A DNA stretch of 64,000 nt. It comes from Pirellulaceae bacterium. Lineage in GTDB: Bacteria > Planctomycetota > Planctomycetia > Pirellulales > Pirellulaceae. Location of the stretch: the NCBI GenBank assembly GCA_028280445.1, contig JANQLU010000152.1, forward strand, positions 24,033-88,032, in the 5' to 3' direction. The number at the start of each line of letters is the position of its first letter. Position 1 is the stretch's first letter. Made by a program: the position numbers and the translations under genes. Under the pieces are notes generated by a model. The model worked only from the letters and a program-made list of their open reading frames with translations. It was not told the DNA's origin and did not search any database. Of the stretch, positions 6,708 through 17,031 are shown piece by piece.

Positions 6708-9700
6708 ATGTCAAGTCAAGTAACCCAGAATTCGGTTTCGTCGAAATCAACCCAACTGGACCAATATGTTTCCAGGCAAATTGATCGAACGAGTTTCACC
6801 ATTCGCTGGATTGAAATCCTGACGACCATGTTTCTGGTTTCCACCGTGTTTCTCGGCGGACTGCTGACTTTTTGTATCGTCGACGCTTGGGTAGTCGCCT
6901 TTTCCCCAATTGCCCGTTTGCTTGTGTTGTTACTGTTGGCGGGCGGATGTTTGGGTTATTTTGCCTGGCGAACTGTCCCGCTGTTGATTTACAAAATCAA
7001 TCCACAATTTGCCGCCAAGCTGATCGAGCAATCGCAACCCGGTATCAAAAACAGTTTGCTCAACTATTTGTTGCTGCGCAATGAAAAACAGGCGCTCAAC
7101 AGATCGGTTTTTCAACATCTCCAAAACCGCGCCGCCACTGATCTGGCCGCGACCTCGGTGGAATCGTCAGTCGACCGTTCGAAACTCATCAAGATCACGG
7201 CCGTCATGCTCGGCATTGTTTTGTTTTCGATCGTCTACAAATTTGTTTCGCCCAAAGATCCATTTCAGTCGATCGCACGTTTAGCGGCACCGCTATCCGC
7301 CATTGCCAGTCCGTCACGTGTCCGGATCCTCGAAGTAACTCCAGGCGACACCGAAGTGTTTTTTGGAGACGAAGTCAACATTGTTGTGCAGATCAAAGGG
7401 TTGGGCAAAAGCGAAGATGTTGTCGTTTTGTACTCATCGCAAAACAATGAAATCCAAGACGCTGTGTTGCCGCTGAACACGGACGAAGCGAGAAAGACAT
7501 TTCGCGGCGTTCTGTCGACGGGTCAGGACGGGATTCAGCAATCGTTAACCTACAAAATCGTGGCCGGGGACGCCGAATCCCAGCCATTCATGATTCGTGT
7601 CAGTCCGCGACCGACATTTTCCGTCCAGACAATCGAATTGATTCCACCCAAATACACGGGCCTGCCAAAACGCGTTCAAAAACGTAAAGCCGAAATTTCG
7701 TCGGTCGAAGGCACTCAAGTGACGGTCAACGCGATGGCCAATTTGCCGATCAAAAACGCGTTTATCGAACTAACCGATGAAAACCGTCCATCGAGTATTC
7801 AAACCATTCCGATGGAATTCAACGAGCAAACCGCAACCGGCAAATTCAAATTATTGGCTTATAAAAAACGCATCGACGAAAAACTGCAAACCGTTCCCAG
7901 CTTTACCCATTACCAGCTGCTTTTTGAATCTACCGATGGCAAGCGAACAAAAAATTCACCACGATTTCCGATCGAAATTCAACCGGATGTCGCGCCGGAA
8001 GTCATCATCGAAACGCCGGTCAACCTGGAAACCAAAGTTCCCGAAAACCGTACTCAGTCGATCATCGTTTCAGCCACCGATCCCGATTACGGTATCTCGT
8101 CCATTGAATTGCGAATGGTCCACAAAGGCGTCGAAATCGTTAACGAAACTTTGAAGCTCCAAAAACAGTCCAGTGCTGGAGAAGCGATGGGGCGGTTCGG
8201 TTTTCTGCCGAGCAAGTATGGTCTCAAACCCAATGATGTTGTCAATTTCTTTGCGATTGCATCTGACAATCGACAATCACCCAACAGTGGACTGCACGAT
8301 CCCAATACGGCGCGAACCGAAAACTACAAAATTATCGTGCTGCCACCCGAAGTGACTCCTGAAGGTGCCGGTGGAACTGACTCAGAGGACGATCCCAACA
8401 ATCCGAATCAGCAAGACAACAAAAATCCCGAAAATAAAAACGACAAAGATCAGAAAAATAATTCGACCGATAAAAAATCAACTGACAAAACATACGAACA
8501 AAATCAAACGACCAAAAAACAAAACGACCAGAAACAGCGCCCCAACAAATCCAACCAAAAGCAGGACAACCAGGAGAACAAGGACAACCAATCCGACAAA
8601 CCAGACAATCAAAACGACAAAAAAGACAGTAAATCCGGAGATTCGGCCGACAAGCAAAAACAGAAAAACGACAATCAAAAAAGCGATTCGAAGTCAGGGA
8701 AAAACGATTCCAAAAAAGAAAAATCTGGCAAGCAGGATTCAAAGCAAAAGAAAAACGGCAACAAAAAATCCGACAATCAACAAAACAATGACGGGAAAAA
8801 GAAATCCGATCAACAAACCACTGGCGACAACAAATCGCAATCGGAGCAAAAATCAAACGATGGTCAAGATGACACGGGCAATCCCAACGATTCGGCCAGC
8901 AAACAAGACAACTCCAGTTCCCAATCCAACAAAAAAACGAACAACGACAACCAGCAGGTAGGAGACAACCCGCAACAACAGCAACAGCCCGAAGACTCCG
9001 CGGCGAAAGATTTCCAGCAGAGCCAGGGTGTCTCGCCTCCTCGTGATCGTCACGATGGCCGGGTGATGGAGCAAATCGAAAAAATTCGCAAAGAGCTCGA
9101 AAAGTTAAAACAGCAGCAATCCGAAGACAACGAAAATTCATCCGATCAAAATCAAAACCCGGAAAACAAGGACAATCAATCCAACTCCGATCCTGACAAC
9201 AACGACACGAACGATTCGCAAAAACCAAACTCGAAAGACCAAAATTCCAGCGGCAAAAAATCGGAGAGTAAAGATTCCGCTGGCAAAAACAAAGCTGACA
9301 AAAAAAGCGACGACTCCAAAACGGGTGGCGCGAAAAAATCAGACTCCAACAAATCGGATTCCAAAACTGATAACGCGAAAAAATCAAATTCCAACAAGTC
9401 AGACTCCAAAACTGGCGATGCAAAAAAATCCGATTCTGATAAATCCGACTCCAAAAACAATGCGAGCAACAAATCTGACACTAAAGGGTCGGATGGCAAA
9501 GCGGCTGATGACAAAACACCAAAAGACAAAGCTGCGGATAAAGGCGACAATAAAAAATCAGATACCAAAGAAAAATCGCCAAGCAGTACCAATAAATCCG
9601 ATTCAAAAATGAGTGGTGATTCTAAATCGGAAAAATCACAAGACGGCAAATCGGGTGACGCCAAAAACAAAGACAATACAAACGCAGCGGACAAAAAAGG

Positions 9701-10448
9701 AAAGGACGATAAAAAATCGGACGACTCGAATTCCAGCGGTAACAAAAAATCAAATCAAAAAACAGATTCAGAAAAATCTGACCGCACCAAGTCCGATCAA
9801 AATTCAAAAAACAAATCCAACACAGGACAATCAAACAAATCAGCTAAAAAGAACAGCGACAACAAATCGAATTCGAAAGCAAATGGCAAATCGGCAGACG
9901 GGCAAAAATCCAACGAAGCGTCTCCGCGCGACAAAGCCAAAAATAAATCTAAAAAATCAGACAACAGCAATGTGCTGAATCAACCGGGAAGTGGAAATCG
10001 GTCGAGCAATCCGAAAAACTCCAACAGTTCGTCACCGTTCGCGGATCAGCTCAGCACTGAACAAAAGGCCAATCTCGAATACTCCAAAAAAGTTGCCGAA
10101 CTTGCACTGGAATATCTGAAAAACCAAAAAGAAAACCCCGACCCTGAATTCCTCAAAAAAATGAACTGGACCAAAGATGAAATGTTGGAATTCACCCGTC
10201 GTTGGGAAGATATGAAAAAAAATGCGGACTTGGGCAAACTCGATGGAGTCGAAAATTACACCGAGGCGCTGCGAAGCCTGGGGCTTCGTGACCCCAGCAT
10301 TAAATCGTTCACAGATCAGCTGAAAACAGACGACCTCAAAGGGCTGAACGAAGACGGGGCTGTGAACAAAATTCCATCACAATTCGCCAAGGAACTCAAA
10401 CAATTTCAACGATTCCGATCCAAAGCACGTCGGGACAATAACCGGTAA
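6708..10448 (+). CDS. DUF4175-like membrane protein with a very long low-complexity region
   Basis: 1246 residues. Two membrane helices at about 36-88, a third at about 161-181, then beta-rich extracytoplasmic domains at about 205-550 (SRVRILEVTPGDTEVFFGDE, PPKYTGLPKRV, ATDPDYGISSIELRMV), the arrangement of DUF4175-type proteins. Residues about 558-1109 are almost wholly Lys, Ser, Asp, Asn and Gln (KSDSNKSDSKTDNAKKS and similar), broken by one helical segment near 780-805 (RVMEQIEKIRKELEKLKQQQ). A helical domain closes the protein (STEQKANLEYSKKVAELALE). It follows the sigma/anti-sigma unit by 170 bases and may be in its regulon. DUF4175 genes usually sit with MoxR/DUF58 genes, which are absent here. 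Function unknown. Confidence 0.85.
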   Translation: MSSQVTQNSVSSKSTQLDQYVSRQIDRTSFTIRWIEILTTMFLVSTVFLGGLLTFCIVDAWVVAFSPIARLLVLLLLAGGCLGYFAWRTVPLLIYKINPQFAAKLIEQSQPGIKNSLLNYLLLRNEKQALNRSVFQHLQNRAATDLAATSVESSVDRSKLIKITAVMLGIVLFSIVYKFVSPKDPFQSIARLAAPLSAIASPSRVRILEVTPGDTEVFFGDEVNIVVQIKGLGKSEDVVVLYSSQNNEIQDAVLPLNTDEARKTFRGVLSTGQDGIQQSLTYKIVAGDAESQPFMIRVSPRPTFSVQTIELIPPKYTGLPKRVQKRKAEISSVEGTQVTVNAMANLPIKNAFIELTDENRPSSIQTIPMEFNEQTATGKFKLLAYKKRIDEKLQTVPSFTHYQLLFESTDGKRTKNSPRFPIEIQPDVAPEVIIETPVNLETKVPENRTQSIIVSATDPDYGISSIELRMVHKGVEIVNETLKLQKQSSAGEAMGRFGFLPSKYGLKPNDVVNFFAIASDNRQSPNSGLHDPNTARTENYKIIVLPPEVTPEGAGGTDSEDDPNNPNQQDNKNPENKNDKDQKNNSTDKKSTDKTYEQNQTTKKQNDQKQRPNKSNQKQDNQENKDNQSDKPDNQNDKKDSKSGDSADKQKQKNDNQKSDSKSGKNDSKKEKSGKQDSKQKKNGNKKSDNQQNNDGKKKSDQQTTGDNKSQSEQKSNDGQDDTGNPNDSASKQDNSSSQSNKKTNNDNQQVGDNPQQQQQPEDSAAKDFQQSQGVSPPRDRHDGRVMEQIEKIRKELEKLKQQQSEDNENSSDQNQNPENKDNQSNSDPDNNDTNDSQKPNSKDQNSSGKKSESKDSAGKNKADKKSDDSKTGGAKKSDSNKSDSKTDNAKKSNSNKSDSKTGDAKKSDSDKSDSKNNASNKSDTKGSDGKAADDKTPKDKAADKGDNKKSDTKEKSPSSTNKSDSKMSGDSKSEKSQDGKSGDAKNKDNTNAADKKGKDDKKSDDSNSSGNKKSNQKTDSEKSDRTKSDQNSKNKSNTGQSNKSAKKNSDNKSNSKANGKSADGQKSNEASPRDKAKNKSKKSDNSNVLNQPGSGNRSSNPKNSNSSSPFADQLSTEQKANLEYSKKVAELALEYLKNQKENPDPEFLKKMNWTKDEMLEFTRRWEDMKKNADLGKLDGVENYTEALRSLGLRDPSIKSFTDQLKTDDLKGLNEDGAVNKIPSQFAKELKQFQRFRSKARRDNNR

Positions 10449-10485
10449 TTGCATCAATCCCGGTCGTTGAATGCAACGATTTTTG
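10449..10485 (+). terminator. Possible hairpin terminator
   Basis: TTGCATCAA and TTGAATGCAA can pair with one bulge around a nine-base loop, followed by CGATTTTTG, directly after the stop of the large membrane protein. The T-run is short. Confidence 0.4.
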
Positions 10486-10700
10486 AGTAACGAAACACAC
10501 GGTTTGTCACGTGGCGGCGTCGCGACAGGCAATCGAAAACACGCGAAACAATTCCCCACGTTCGTGCAAATCCGGTTTCTGTACAGCGGGAAACTACCCC
10601 TGTCACACCTCAATCGCTAGAATCGGTTTCTCACAGTTAATCTGGCTACAATCCACCGGTTTTGACGATATTGCCAAAATACAAAACCGGTAATTTCGGC

Positions 10701-10706
10701 TAAAAT
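10701..10706 (+). promoter_or_regulatory. Possible -10 element before the acyl-CoA dehydrogenase
   Basis: TAAAAT at 10701-10706. If used, transcription would begin near 10712, after the ATG at 10709, which favours the downstream ATG at 10751. No good -35 is visible. Confidence 0.25.
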
Positions 10707-10750
10707 CAATGGCCGACCTTCACAGGCAATTCTCAATCTGTTGCACGCAA

Positions 10751-12856
10751 ATGTTCAAGCAAGCTGAAACCGAAAACCCGACCAAAACATTGAACAACGA
10801 TCCCAAGTCCTCGGAACGCGAAAAAGCGATGGCACTGATTCTCCAGCAGGCTGGCAAGTCCGCTGACGAAGTTGCCGCGCTGGCGACGCTGGATGACGCT
10901 GACCTCAGCGCCGACCATCAGTTTTCCGGCGAAGCACCAACTATCGCCTCGCTGTTCGGTCCCGGTAAAGCGCGGGAATTCAAAGCGGGTACTTTTGCTC
11001 CGTCCAAGAAAGTCAGCGAAGTGATGGGAAATTCACTCGACTTTCTCATGAAACACAAAACGGCTGGGACACTGCTGGACCACCAGCGGATGTTGTTTCG
11101 CGACGAAGTTCTCAACGGTCTGTCCGAGATCGGATTTTTCGGTTTGGCGATTCCCGAACAATATGGTGGCAGCGGTGCGAAACTGGGCGACCTGGGTCCC
11201 CTGCTCCGCGCATTGACTTTCATTCATCCCGATCTTGCCGTGATGTTTGAGGTCCACAATTTCCTCGGGCCCGTAACACCCATTCTCGACTTTGGTACCG
11301 ATCAACAAAAAGAATACTTTTTGCCAAAGATGGCTCGCGGAGAACTGCTGGGCTCGTTCGCTTTGACCGAACCGGGTGTCGGAGCGGATCCCAGTAAATT
11401 ATCCATGACGGCGCGGCTCGACGGTGATCAGTATGTCATCAATGGCGTCAAGTGGCCGATTACCAATGTCATTTACGGCGGCGTTTGTATTTTGATTGTC
11501 AAACTTCAGGGGCATGATCTGCCACCGGGCCGCGACTCGGGAATGATCATTTTCGAAGTTCCAAAATCGGACAATGAAACCTTTCGCATGAAGCGTAACG
11601 ATCTGACGGCATTCGATTACCTCTGGAACGCACGTTTCCGTTTAATGGATTGCCCTGTGCCTGCCAACTGCTTGCTCGGCGAACCGAGTCGCGGACTGGC
11701 CCAGGCGTTCAGTTCGTTGGCCAAAGGACGCGGCGGCATCGGCGTCAACAGCGCTGCCAAGACATTTAAATTGCTGGCGCATGTTATTCTCGACCCCGAG
11801 TCACAGCGTGAAAACAACAGCGCGCCCGAATTGGACAACGACGCTAACGAACCCAATGGCGGAGGCTGGACGTCGTTTCGCAGTACGTTTGGAAAACCCA
11901 TCGGCAGCTCGCGCCGTATTCAAACTTGGATCGGTCGCTCCGCCTGTCGCGGTTTAGCGGGGCGCGTGTTAGGCGATTTATGTTTTCGCCTGGCAGCCAA
12001 TGGTGTGCGTGATGAAACTCAGGGAATGGTGGCCAAAGTTTACGCCACGAAAGGACTCTTGGAGACTGCCATCAATTGTTATCAGATTCAGGGCGGGCGA
12101 TCGGTGCACACCGACGAAAGACGAAAATACACACGCGGCAGCATTCGTGGCACGCTTTCCGAATCGGGGATGCCGAAAAACCCAATCGAAAACTACATCG
12201 GCGAAAACATGCACGAGTTTACGATTGCGACGGTTTACGAAGGACCCAATCCAGTCCTCGCCGATGTCGGTGCCCCCAACGCGATGACACGTAACCTGCG
12301 TAACAAATTCCTTGAGCCGATTGGCGTGGCCGAGCTCAATGGTCGCTTTGGGTTGATGCCAAAAATGAAATTTGGCTGGTTTGTCGCGAAAACTTATCTC
12401 AGTTCGCTGTGGGGATCCGGTGATCTCAGCGGTGTGGACAATCTGTTTCCTGAGAAACGCAGATTCATCAAAAACGCGCTCAAGCGAAACCGCGTCCTCG
12501 GCCGCCGCATTCTCATGATCATTGCCAAATATCAAAAATCATTTATCGATCAATCGTTTTTGCTGGGCGACGAAGGAGGAGTGTTCGATCAACTTTGTCA
12601 CAACCTGGCTTCGATGTGTTTCGCACTGTCGCTCGGCAAGCCCGAAGCGGAGTATCTCAAGGTGGCGGCGGCACTGGATTTGGAAGCGACGTTGCGCCTC
12701 AAGGGACGCCAATGTTCGCCAAAACTTCAAACCGCGTGGGCCGAAATTGGCAGTTTGATGATGAATCGAAATTCGCAGCTTCATCGCGATTTAATCGCCG
12801 ATATCCAAGTCGCCGACATTCCGCTCGATCCCCGGTTTGTCGAACGTTACATCTAG
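10751..12856 (+). CDS. Acyl-CoA dehydrogenase
   Basis: 701 residues from ATG at 10751; an in-frame ATG at 10709 adds 14 residues and cannot be excluded. The family oxidises acyl-CoA to trans-2-enoyl-CoA with FAD. Visible features are the N-terminal helical domain (GLSEIGFFGLAIPEQYGGSG), the FAD-domain motif ALTEPGVGADPS, GRGGIGVNSAAK, and the TVYEGPNPVLADVG motif whose Glu is at the position of the catalytic base in medium-chain enzymes. It is longer than the usual 380-600 residues: about 85 N-terminal residues precede the fold and about 150 helical residues follow it. No other beta-oxidation gene is adjacent, so chain-length preference cannot be judged. Confidence 0.88.
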   Translation: MFKQAETENPTKTLNNDPKSSEREKAMALILQQAGKSADEVAALATLDDADLSADHQFSGEAPTIASLFGPGKAREFKAGTFAPSKKVSEVMGNSLDFLMKHKTAGTLLDHQRMLFRDEVLNGLSEIGFFGLAIPEQYGGSGAKLGDLGPLLRALTFIHPDLAVMFEVHNFLGPVTPILDFGTDQQKEYFLPKMARGELLGSFALTEPGVGADPSKLSMTARLDGDQYVINGVKWPITNVIYGGVCILIVKLQGHDLPPGRDSGMIIFEVPKSDNETFRMKRNDLTAFDYLWNARFRLMDCPVPANCLLGEPSRGLAQAFSSLAKGRGGIGVNSAAKTFKLLAHVILDPESQRENNSAPELDNDANEPNGGGWTSFRSTFGKPIGSSRRIQTWIGRSACRGLAGRVLGDLCFRLAANGVRDETQGMVAKVYATKGLLETAINCYQIQGGRSVHTDERRKYTRGSIRGTLSESGMPKNPIENYIGENMHEFTIATVYEGPNPVLADVGAPNAMTRNLRNKFLEPIGVAELNGRFGLMPKMKFGWFVAKTYLSSLWGSGDLSGVDNLFPEKRRFIKNALKRNRVLGRRILMIIAKYQKSFIDQSFLLGDEGGVFDQLCHNLASMCFALSLGKPEAEYLKVAAALDLEATLRLKGRQCSPKLQTAWAEIGSLMMNRNSQLHRDLIADIQVADIPLDPRFVERYI

Positions 12857-13174
12857 GCGGCCTCTGGTCATCCACTGGAAATCACAGGTTACCGGTATTC
12901 TAGCGAGCTATTTCACGTAATTCGGCTGAAATTTCGTTGCGATCGGTGAAATCCTGCAACCCCGCTCCAAACGCCTAGCAAGGTGTCAATGAATCGTTAT
13001 GATCAATCTAAATTTGCTCGGCAAACTTTGAAGTTTGATTAAAATAGCTCTTTCTCTGGGCAAACAGCTTCGCGCGGAAACTACCCAAACACCACGAAAC
13101 AATTCACACTCCAACTTCGTAGAAAATGGATTGGCCAAACCATCGGCTGTTCCGCGCCCTACCCCCAACCAATT
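12857..13174. other. Gene-free stretch before the ABC exporter operon
   Basis: 318 bases. No repeat of types A-E and no convincing small gene. The stretch must carry the promoter of the downstream operon; TTTGATTAAAAT around 13035-13046 is AT-rich enough to be one, but no -35/-10 pair is clear. Confidence 0.4.
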
Positions 13175-13954
13175 ATGGCAAAAAACAAAAAACCATCAGA
13201 TCCTCCCAAGGAAACTCGGGAACCGATGATCGAGGCTGAGCGCCTGTCAAAATTCTATGGCATTTTTGCGGCGACCCGTGACGTATCTTTCAAAGTCTTC
13301 AAAGGCGAGGTGGTTGCTTTTCTCGGACCCAATGGTGCGGGCAAAAGCACGACCATGAAAATGTTGACCGGCTATATCTCGCCATCCGAAGGCCGCGCCA
13401 AAATCGCCGGTTATGATATGGCGAAAGATCGCATGCGGGGCGCTCGAAAATTGGGCTACCTGCCCGAAAAAGGTCCCCTTTATTTCGACATGACGCCTTA
13501 TTCGCTGCTCGATTTTGTGGCCGAAGCACGGGGCATGAAAAAAAGTCAAAAACAGGATCGTATTCAGTATGCGGTTGAAATCTGTAGCCTCGGTAGCGTG
13601 ATTCACAAACCGATTGCAAAACTTTCAAAAGGTTACAAGCAACGTGTGGGAATGGCGCAATCGTTGATTCATGAACCCGAAGTTCTGATTCTGGACGAAC
13701 CCACATCAGGACTCGATCCAAATCAAATCCAGGGAGTCCGTGAAACGATGCGGCGCTTGGGCCAGGAAAAAACAATTTTGTTGTCGACCCATATTCTTCA
13801 GGAAGTTCAGGCGATGGCCGACCGGGTCATCTTGATCAACGAAGGTCGAAAAGTTTACGACGGGCCGTTGGACAAAATCGATCCGAAAAACAAAGGGCTC
13901 GATGCGGTGTTCGGTGAGTTGACCGGATACGGCCGCGAAGAAGAGCCGGTTTAA
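13175..13954 (+). CDS. ABC transporter ATP-binding protein, GldA type
   Basis: 259 residues. Walker A GPNGAGKST (51-59), signature LSKGYKQRVGM (about 150), Walker B VLILDEPTSGLDP (about 170) and the switch His in LLSTHILQEVQ are all intact, so it should hydrolyse ATP. It resembles ATPases of ABC-2 exporters such as GldA, which in Bacteroidetes pairs with GldF and GldG in gliding and secretion; here the operon lacks other gliding genes. A second in-frame ATG at 13226 would remove a Lys-rich leader. The permease gene follows after 31 bases and completes the transporter. Substrate unknown. Confidence 0.9.
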   Translation: MAKNKKPSDPPKETREPMIEAERLSKFYGIFAATRDVSFKVFKGEVVAFLGPNGAGKSTTMKMLTGYISPSEGRAKIAGYDMAKDRMRGARKLGYLPEKGPLYFDMTPYSLLDFVAEARGMKKSQKQDRIQYAVEICSLGSVIHKPIAKLSKGYKQRVGMAQSLIHEPEVLILDEPTSGLDPNQIQGVRETMRRLGQEKTILLSTHILQEVQAMADRVILINEGRKVYDGPLDKIDPKNKGLDAVFGELTGYGREEEPV

Positions 13955-13985
13955 AATCACATCACGAAAGTAACAGTTCAGAATA

Positions 13986-16985
13986 ATGATGTTGGAATCC
14001 CTGATCGCGACTGCTGCCCAACCGGCGCCGGCCGGAGCAAATTTTTTATTGCAAATCGCGGAGTTCGCGTTGATGATCGGCATTGATCTGATGTTCATTG
14101 CCGTTTTGATTTTGGTGATGTTGCCGCTGGGAATGTATCGCTCGGCGGCGTTTGCCGTGATGAAACGAAACTTTGTCGGCTATTTTTCCAATCCGACCGG
14201 CTATGTATTCCTGTGTTTGTTTGTGTTGTTAACGGCGTTTGCGGCTTTTTGGCCACACGAATTTTTTACGGCCAACCTGGCCAATTTTGACCAGCTCAAT
14301 AAATTCTTGCCATACATCATGTTGGTGTTCATCCCCGCCATCACGATGAGCATTTGGGCCGAAGAACGCCGCGCGGGAACCGACGAATTGTTGTTGACAT
14401 TTCCCGCGCGAGATTATGACATTGTGATCGGAAAATATTTTGCGGCCGTTCTCGTATTCACGGTTTCGCTACTGTTCTCGCAGTTGTCCAATTACGCCGT
14501 GCTGATTGCGATGACCGGCGGTGACTTGGACACTGGGCTGCTGTTTTCGACCTACCTGGGATATTGGTTCATCGGTATTGCGATGTTGGCCATCGGAATG
14601 GTGGCATCGTTTTTGACCAATAATTTGACGATTGGATTTATCTTTGGCGCCGTATTCAACGCGCCGCTGGCGTTTTTCTCGAATGCAGACGTGATTGTTT
14701 CCAATGCAAAACTGATCAATGTTCTGTTTGATTGGAGTTTACTGCAACGATTCGAACCGTTTGGCCGCGGTTTGATCGCGTTGCCATCGATTATTTATTT
14801 CCTGGGCATTGTTTTGCTGGGAGTTTACCTGTCGTTGGTCTTGATTGGTCGGCGACACTGGATGGGAGGCCGCGACGGCTCCAGTTTACTGGGACATTTT
14901 GTGATTCGAATCGGGTTGTTGTTGGTGACTGTCGTTGCCGGCGTCCTGATCGCACAATATAGCCCGCTGAATCGTGCCCGACTCGATGTGTCTCGCGAAC
15001 GAGTCAGTACGCTGTCCAGTGAAACCGTGGAAAAACTTCGTGAACTGACCGACGTTGCCGACGGCAAGCAGATCGTGATCGATGCTTATATCAGTGACAA
15101 TGTTCCGTCGAGCTACGTGCGAACCAAATATGAATTGATCAATTTGTTACGTGAGTTCGACGCAATTGGCGGATCAAATATCAAAGTCAATTTGCACACC
15201 GGAATTTCACCTGTCGGAAAAGAGGCGATTCGCGCCGAGCAGCGATTTGGAATTCGACCGGTTCCTGTTGCCACAACCTCGCGTGGATTACAACGCAATG
15301 AAAATGTGATTTTGGGAGCCGCGTTTACCAAAGGGCAAAACCGAATGGTGATTCCGTTTTTTGATTACGGTTTGCCGGTGGAGTACGAATTGATTCGATC
15401 AATCAATTCACTCAATGTCGAAGAACAAAAGACGATCGGTGTCGTCATGACAGACGCCTTGCCGTTTGGATACGCGCTGCCTGTGCGTTCCCGTTATATT
15501 CAAATTCCACCGATCTATTTCGTCATCGACGATTTGCGAAAACAATACAATGTGGAAATTGTTCAAGCGCAATCGGAGATCCCGCTGTATCTCGAATCCA
15601 GTGCAACCGAGGGCGATGCTGTTCTGGATCAATCCAGTCGCAGACGGAAATACGATGCCCTGGTTGTATTTCAACCGTCGAAAATGTCTCCCGCGGAATT
15701 GAAAAACTTGGTGACCGCGATCGAAAAAGGTCAGCCGACATTGATCTTCGAAGACCCGCAGCCGAGCGATTTTGTGTTTACCTTGGAAACCGAACGCGCT
15801 CCGCAACCTTATATTCCGCCAACCGGCCAGGACCGATTGCCGTTTCGCCGCTCCAACGCATCGGCCAACAATCAGTCGGCCGACTTGAATTTGTTGTACA
15901 ACGCGTTGGGAATTAACACGTCGGGTCAAAATGTTCGAGTGCGAACCCCGGCCGGCGCACAGGTCGAACGATATTTTCCCTCGCGTGTCGTGCAAACCAT
16001 TGCTAATCCATATCAACGCGCCAGATTCCTGGATACCGAAACCTACGTGATTGTTCGCCAGGAAGAAGGATCGGAACAACCATTGTTTAATCCCGATGAT
16101 CCGGCTACGGCCAACGTTTCAGAAGTTTGTTTTATGACGCCTGGCTCGATCAATAAATCCCGTTCGGCGTCCACCGAGGTAACGCCGTTGGTGATGACGC
16201 AACCGTTGAGTTGGATGTGGAATTTTGGTGAAGCGCCTGAGCGGATTGACCGATCCGCTTCGGAAGCAGCGCCACGGATGTTGGCGGCCAGAATAACAGG
16301 TAAAAGCAAACAGTTTGGTGATCTCAACGTGATCTACGTTGCAGACATGGACTGTATCAGCAATCGATTCTGGGCCTGGAGAAACCGGCCGGTCATCGAA
16401 CAGCTAGGCGTCGGGCTGGCATTCGAGAATTTCCCGTTTGCCATGAACCTCGTCGATTCGTTGTGCGATGAATCATCATTTATCAATGTTCGAAACCGTC
16501 GGATTCGACACGCGACGTTGCATACGATCGAGGTGGCAACCGAAGCGAAATGGAATGAATTCGAACAGCAAACCGAACAGTTTGATACAGACCTGCAAAA
16601 AATACAAATGAAACTCCGGGACGATGCTGTTGCAGAAAGCGCTCGGATTAAATCGCAAATCGATAAATTGAAAAACAAACGCGCGCAAGGCGAGCCCATC
16701 GACACCGCCGTATTGGATCGCCTGGAAAATCTGTTCCAACAGCAACAGGCCGAGCAGCAAAAAAAGATGTCTGAGCAAGTCAAACAAAAACAGGAAGAGT
16801 TTAATGAGCTCAAACGTCAGGTTTATCTCGAAGCGGAACTTGAGATTCAGCAAATTCAAGGAAAATACAAATTGGGGGCGGTGACGTTTCCCGCTATACC
16901 ACCCCTGTTGGTTGGCTTGGTTGTATTTGTTCGTCGACGACTCCGCGAACGAGCTGGAATCTCAAAAGCGAGGCGTTTGAAGTAA
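13986..16985 (+). CDS. Fused ABC permease and GldG-like auxiliary protein
   Basis: 999 residues combining two proteins usually encoded separately. Residues 1-330 are the permease: one extra N-terminal helix (about 30-55), then the ABC-2 core (FVGYFSNPTGYVFLCLFVLL, IWAEERRAGTDELLLTFPAR, which is a GldF-like signature). Residues about 335-860 are the GldG-like extracytoplasmic domain (LSSETVEKLRELTDVADG, FEDPQPSDF). Residues about 855-960 form a charged coiled coil, and a final helix (TFPAIPPLLVGLVVFV) returns to the membrane. It lies between the ATPase and the DUF4340 gene, so it is the core of one exporter complex. Start is the first of two adjacent ATGs at 13986. Confidence 0.88.
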   Translation: MMLESLIATAAQPAPAGANFLLQIAEFALMIGIDLMFIAVLILVMLPLGMYRSAAFAVMKRNFVGYFSNPTGYVFLCLFVLLTAFAAFWPHEFFTANLANFDQLNKFLPYIMLVFIPAITMSIWAEERRAGTDELLLTFPARDYDIVIGKYFAAVLVFTVSLLFSQLSNYAVLIAMTGGDLDTGLLFSTYLGYWFIGIAMLAIGMVASFLTNNLTIGFIFGAVFNAPLAFFSNADVIVSNAKLINVLFDWSLLQRFEPFGRGLIALPSIIYFLGIVLLGVYLSLVLIGRRHWMGGRDGSSLLGHFVIRIGLLLVTVVAGVLIAQYSPLNRARLDVSRERVSTLSSETVEKLRELTDVADGKQIVIDAYISDNVPSSYVRTKYELINLLREFDAIGGSNIKVNLHTGISPVGKEAIRAEQRFGIRPVPVATTSRGLQRNENVILGAAFTKGQNRMVIPFFDYGLPVEYELIRSINSLNVEEQKTIGVVMTDALPFGYALPVRSRYIQIPPIYFVIDDLRKQYNVEIVQAQSEIPLYLESSATEGDAVLDQSSRRRKYDALVVFQPSKMSPAELKNLVTAIEKGQPTLIFEDPQPSDFVFTLETERAPQPYIPPTGQDRLPFRRSNASANNQSADLNLLYNALGINTSGQNVRVRTPAGAQVERYFPSRVVQTIANPYQRARFLDTETYVIVRQEEGSEQPLFNPDDPATANVSEVCFMTPGSINKSRSASTEVTPLVMTQPLSWMWNFGEAPERIDRSASEAAPRMLAARITGKSKQFGDLNVIYVADMDCISNRFWAWRNRPVIEQLGVGLAFENFPFAMNLVDSLCDESSFINVRNRRIRHATLHTIEVATEAKWNEFEQQTEQFDTDLQKIQMKLRDDAVAESARIKSQIDKLKNKRAQGEPIDTAVLDRLENLFQQQQAEQQKKMSEQVKQKQEEFNELKRQVYLEAELEIQQIQGKYKLGAVTFPAIPPLLVGLVVFVRRRLRERAGISKARRLK

Positions 16986-17031
16986 TGAGTTATTCGGTAG
17001 AACCTGTATCCTTCAAGACGGGAGCCTAACC

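Noticed and set aside
8332..9745. Long open frames on both strands over the low-complexity part of the DUF4175-like gene
   Set aside because: They arise from the biased AAA/GAT/TCC codon composition of the real gene; the products are Phe/Cys/Leu/Ser-rich and have no start context.
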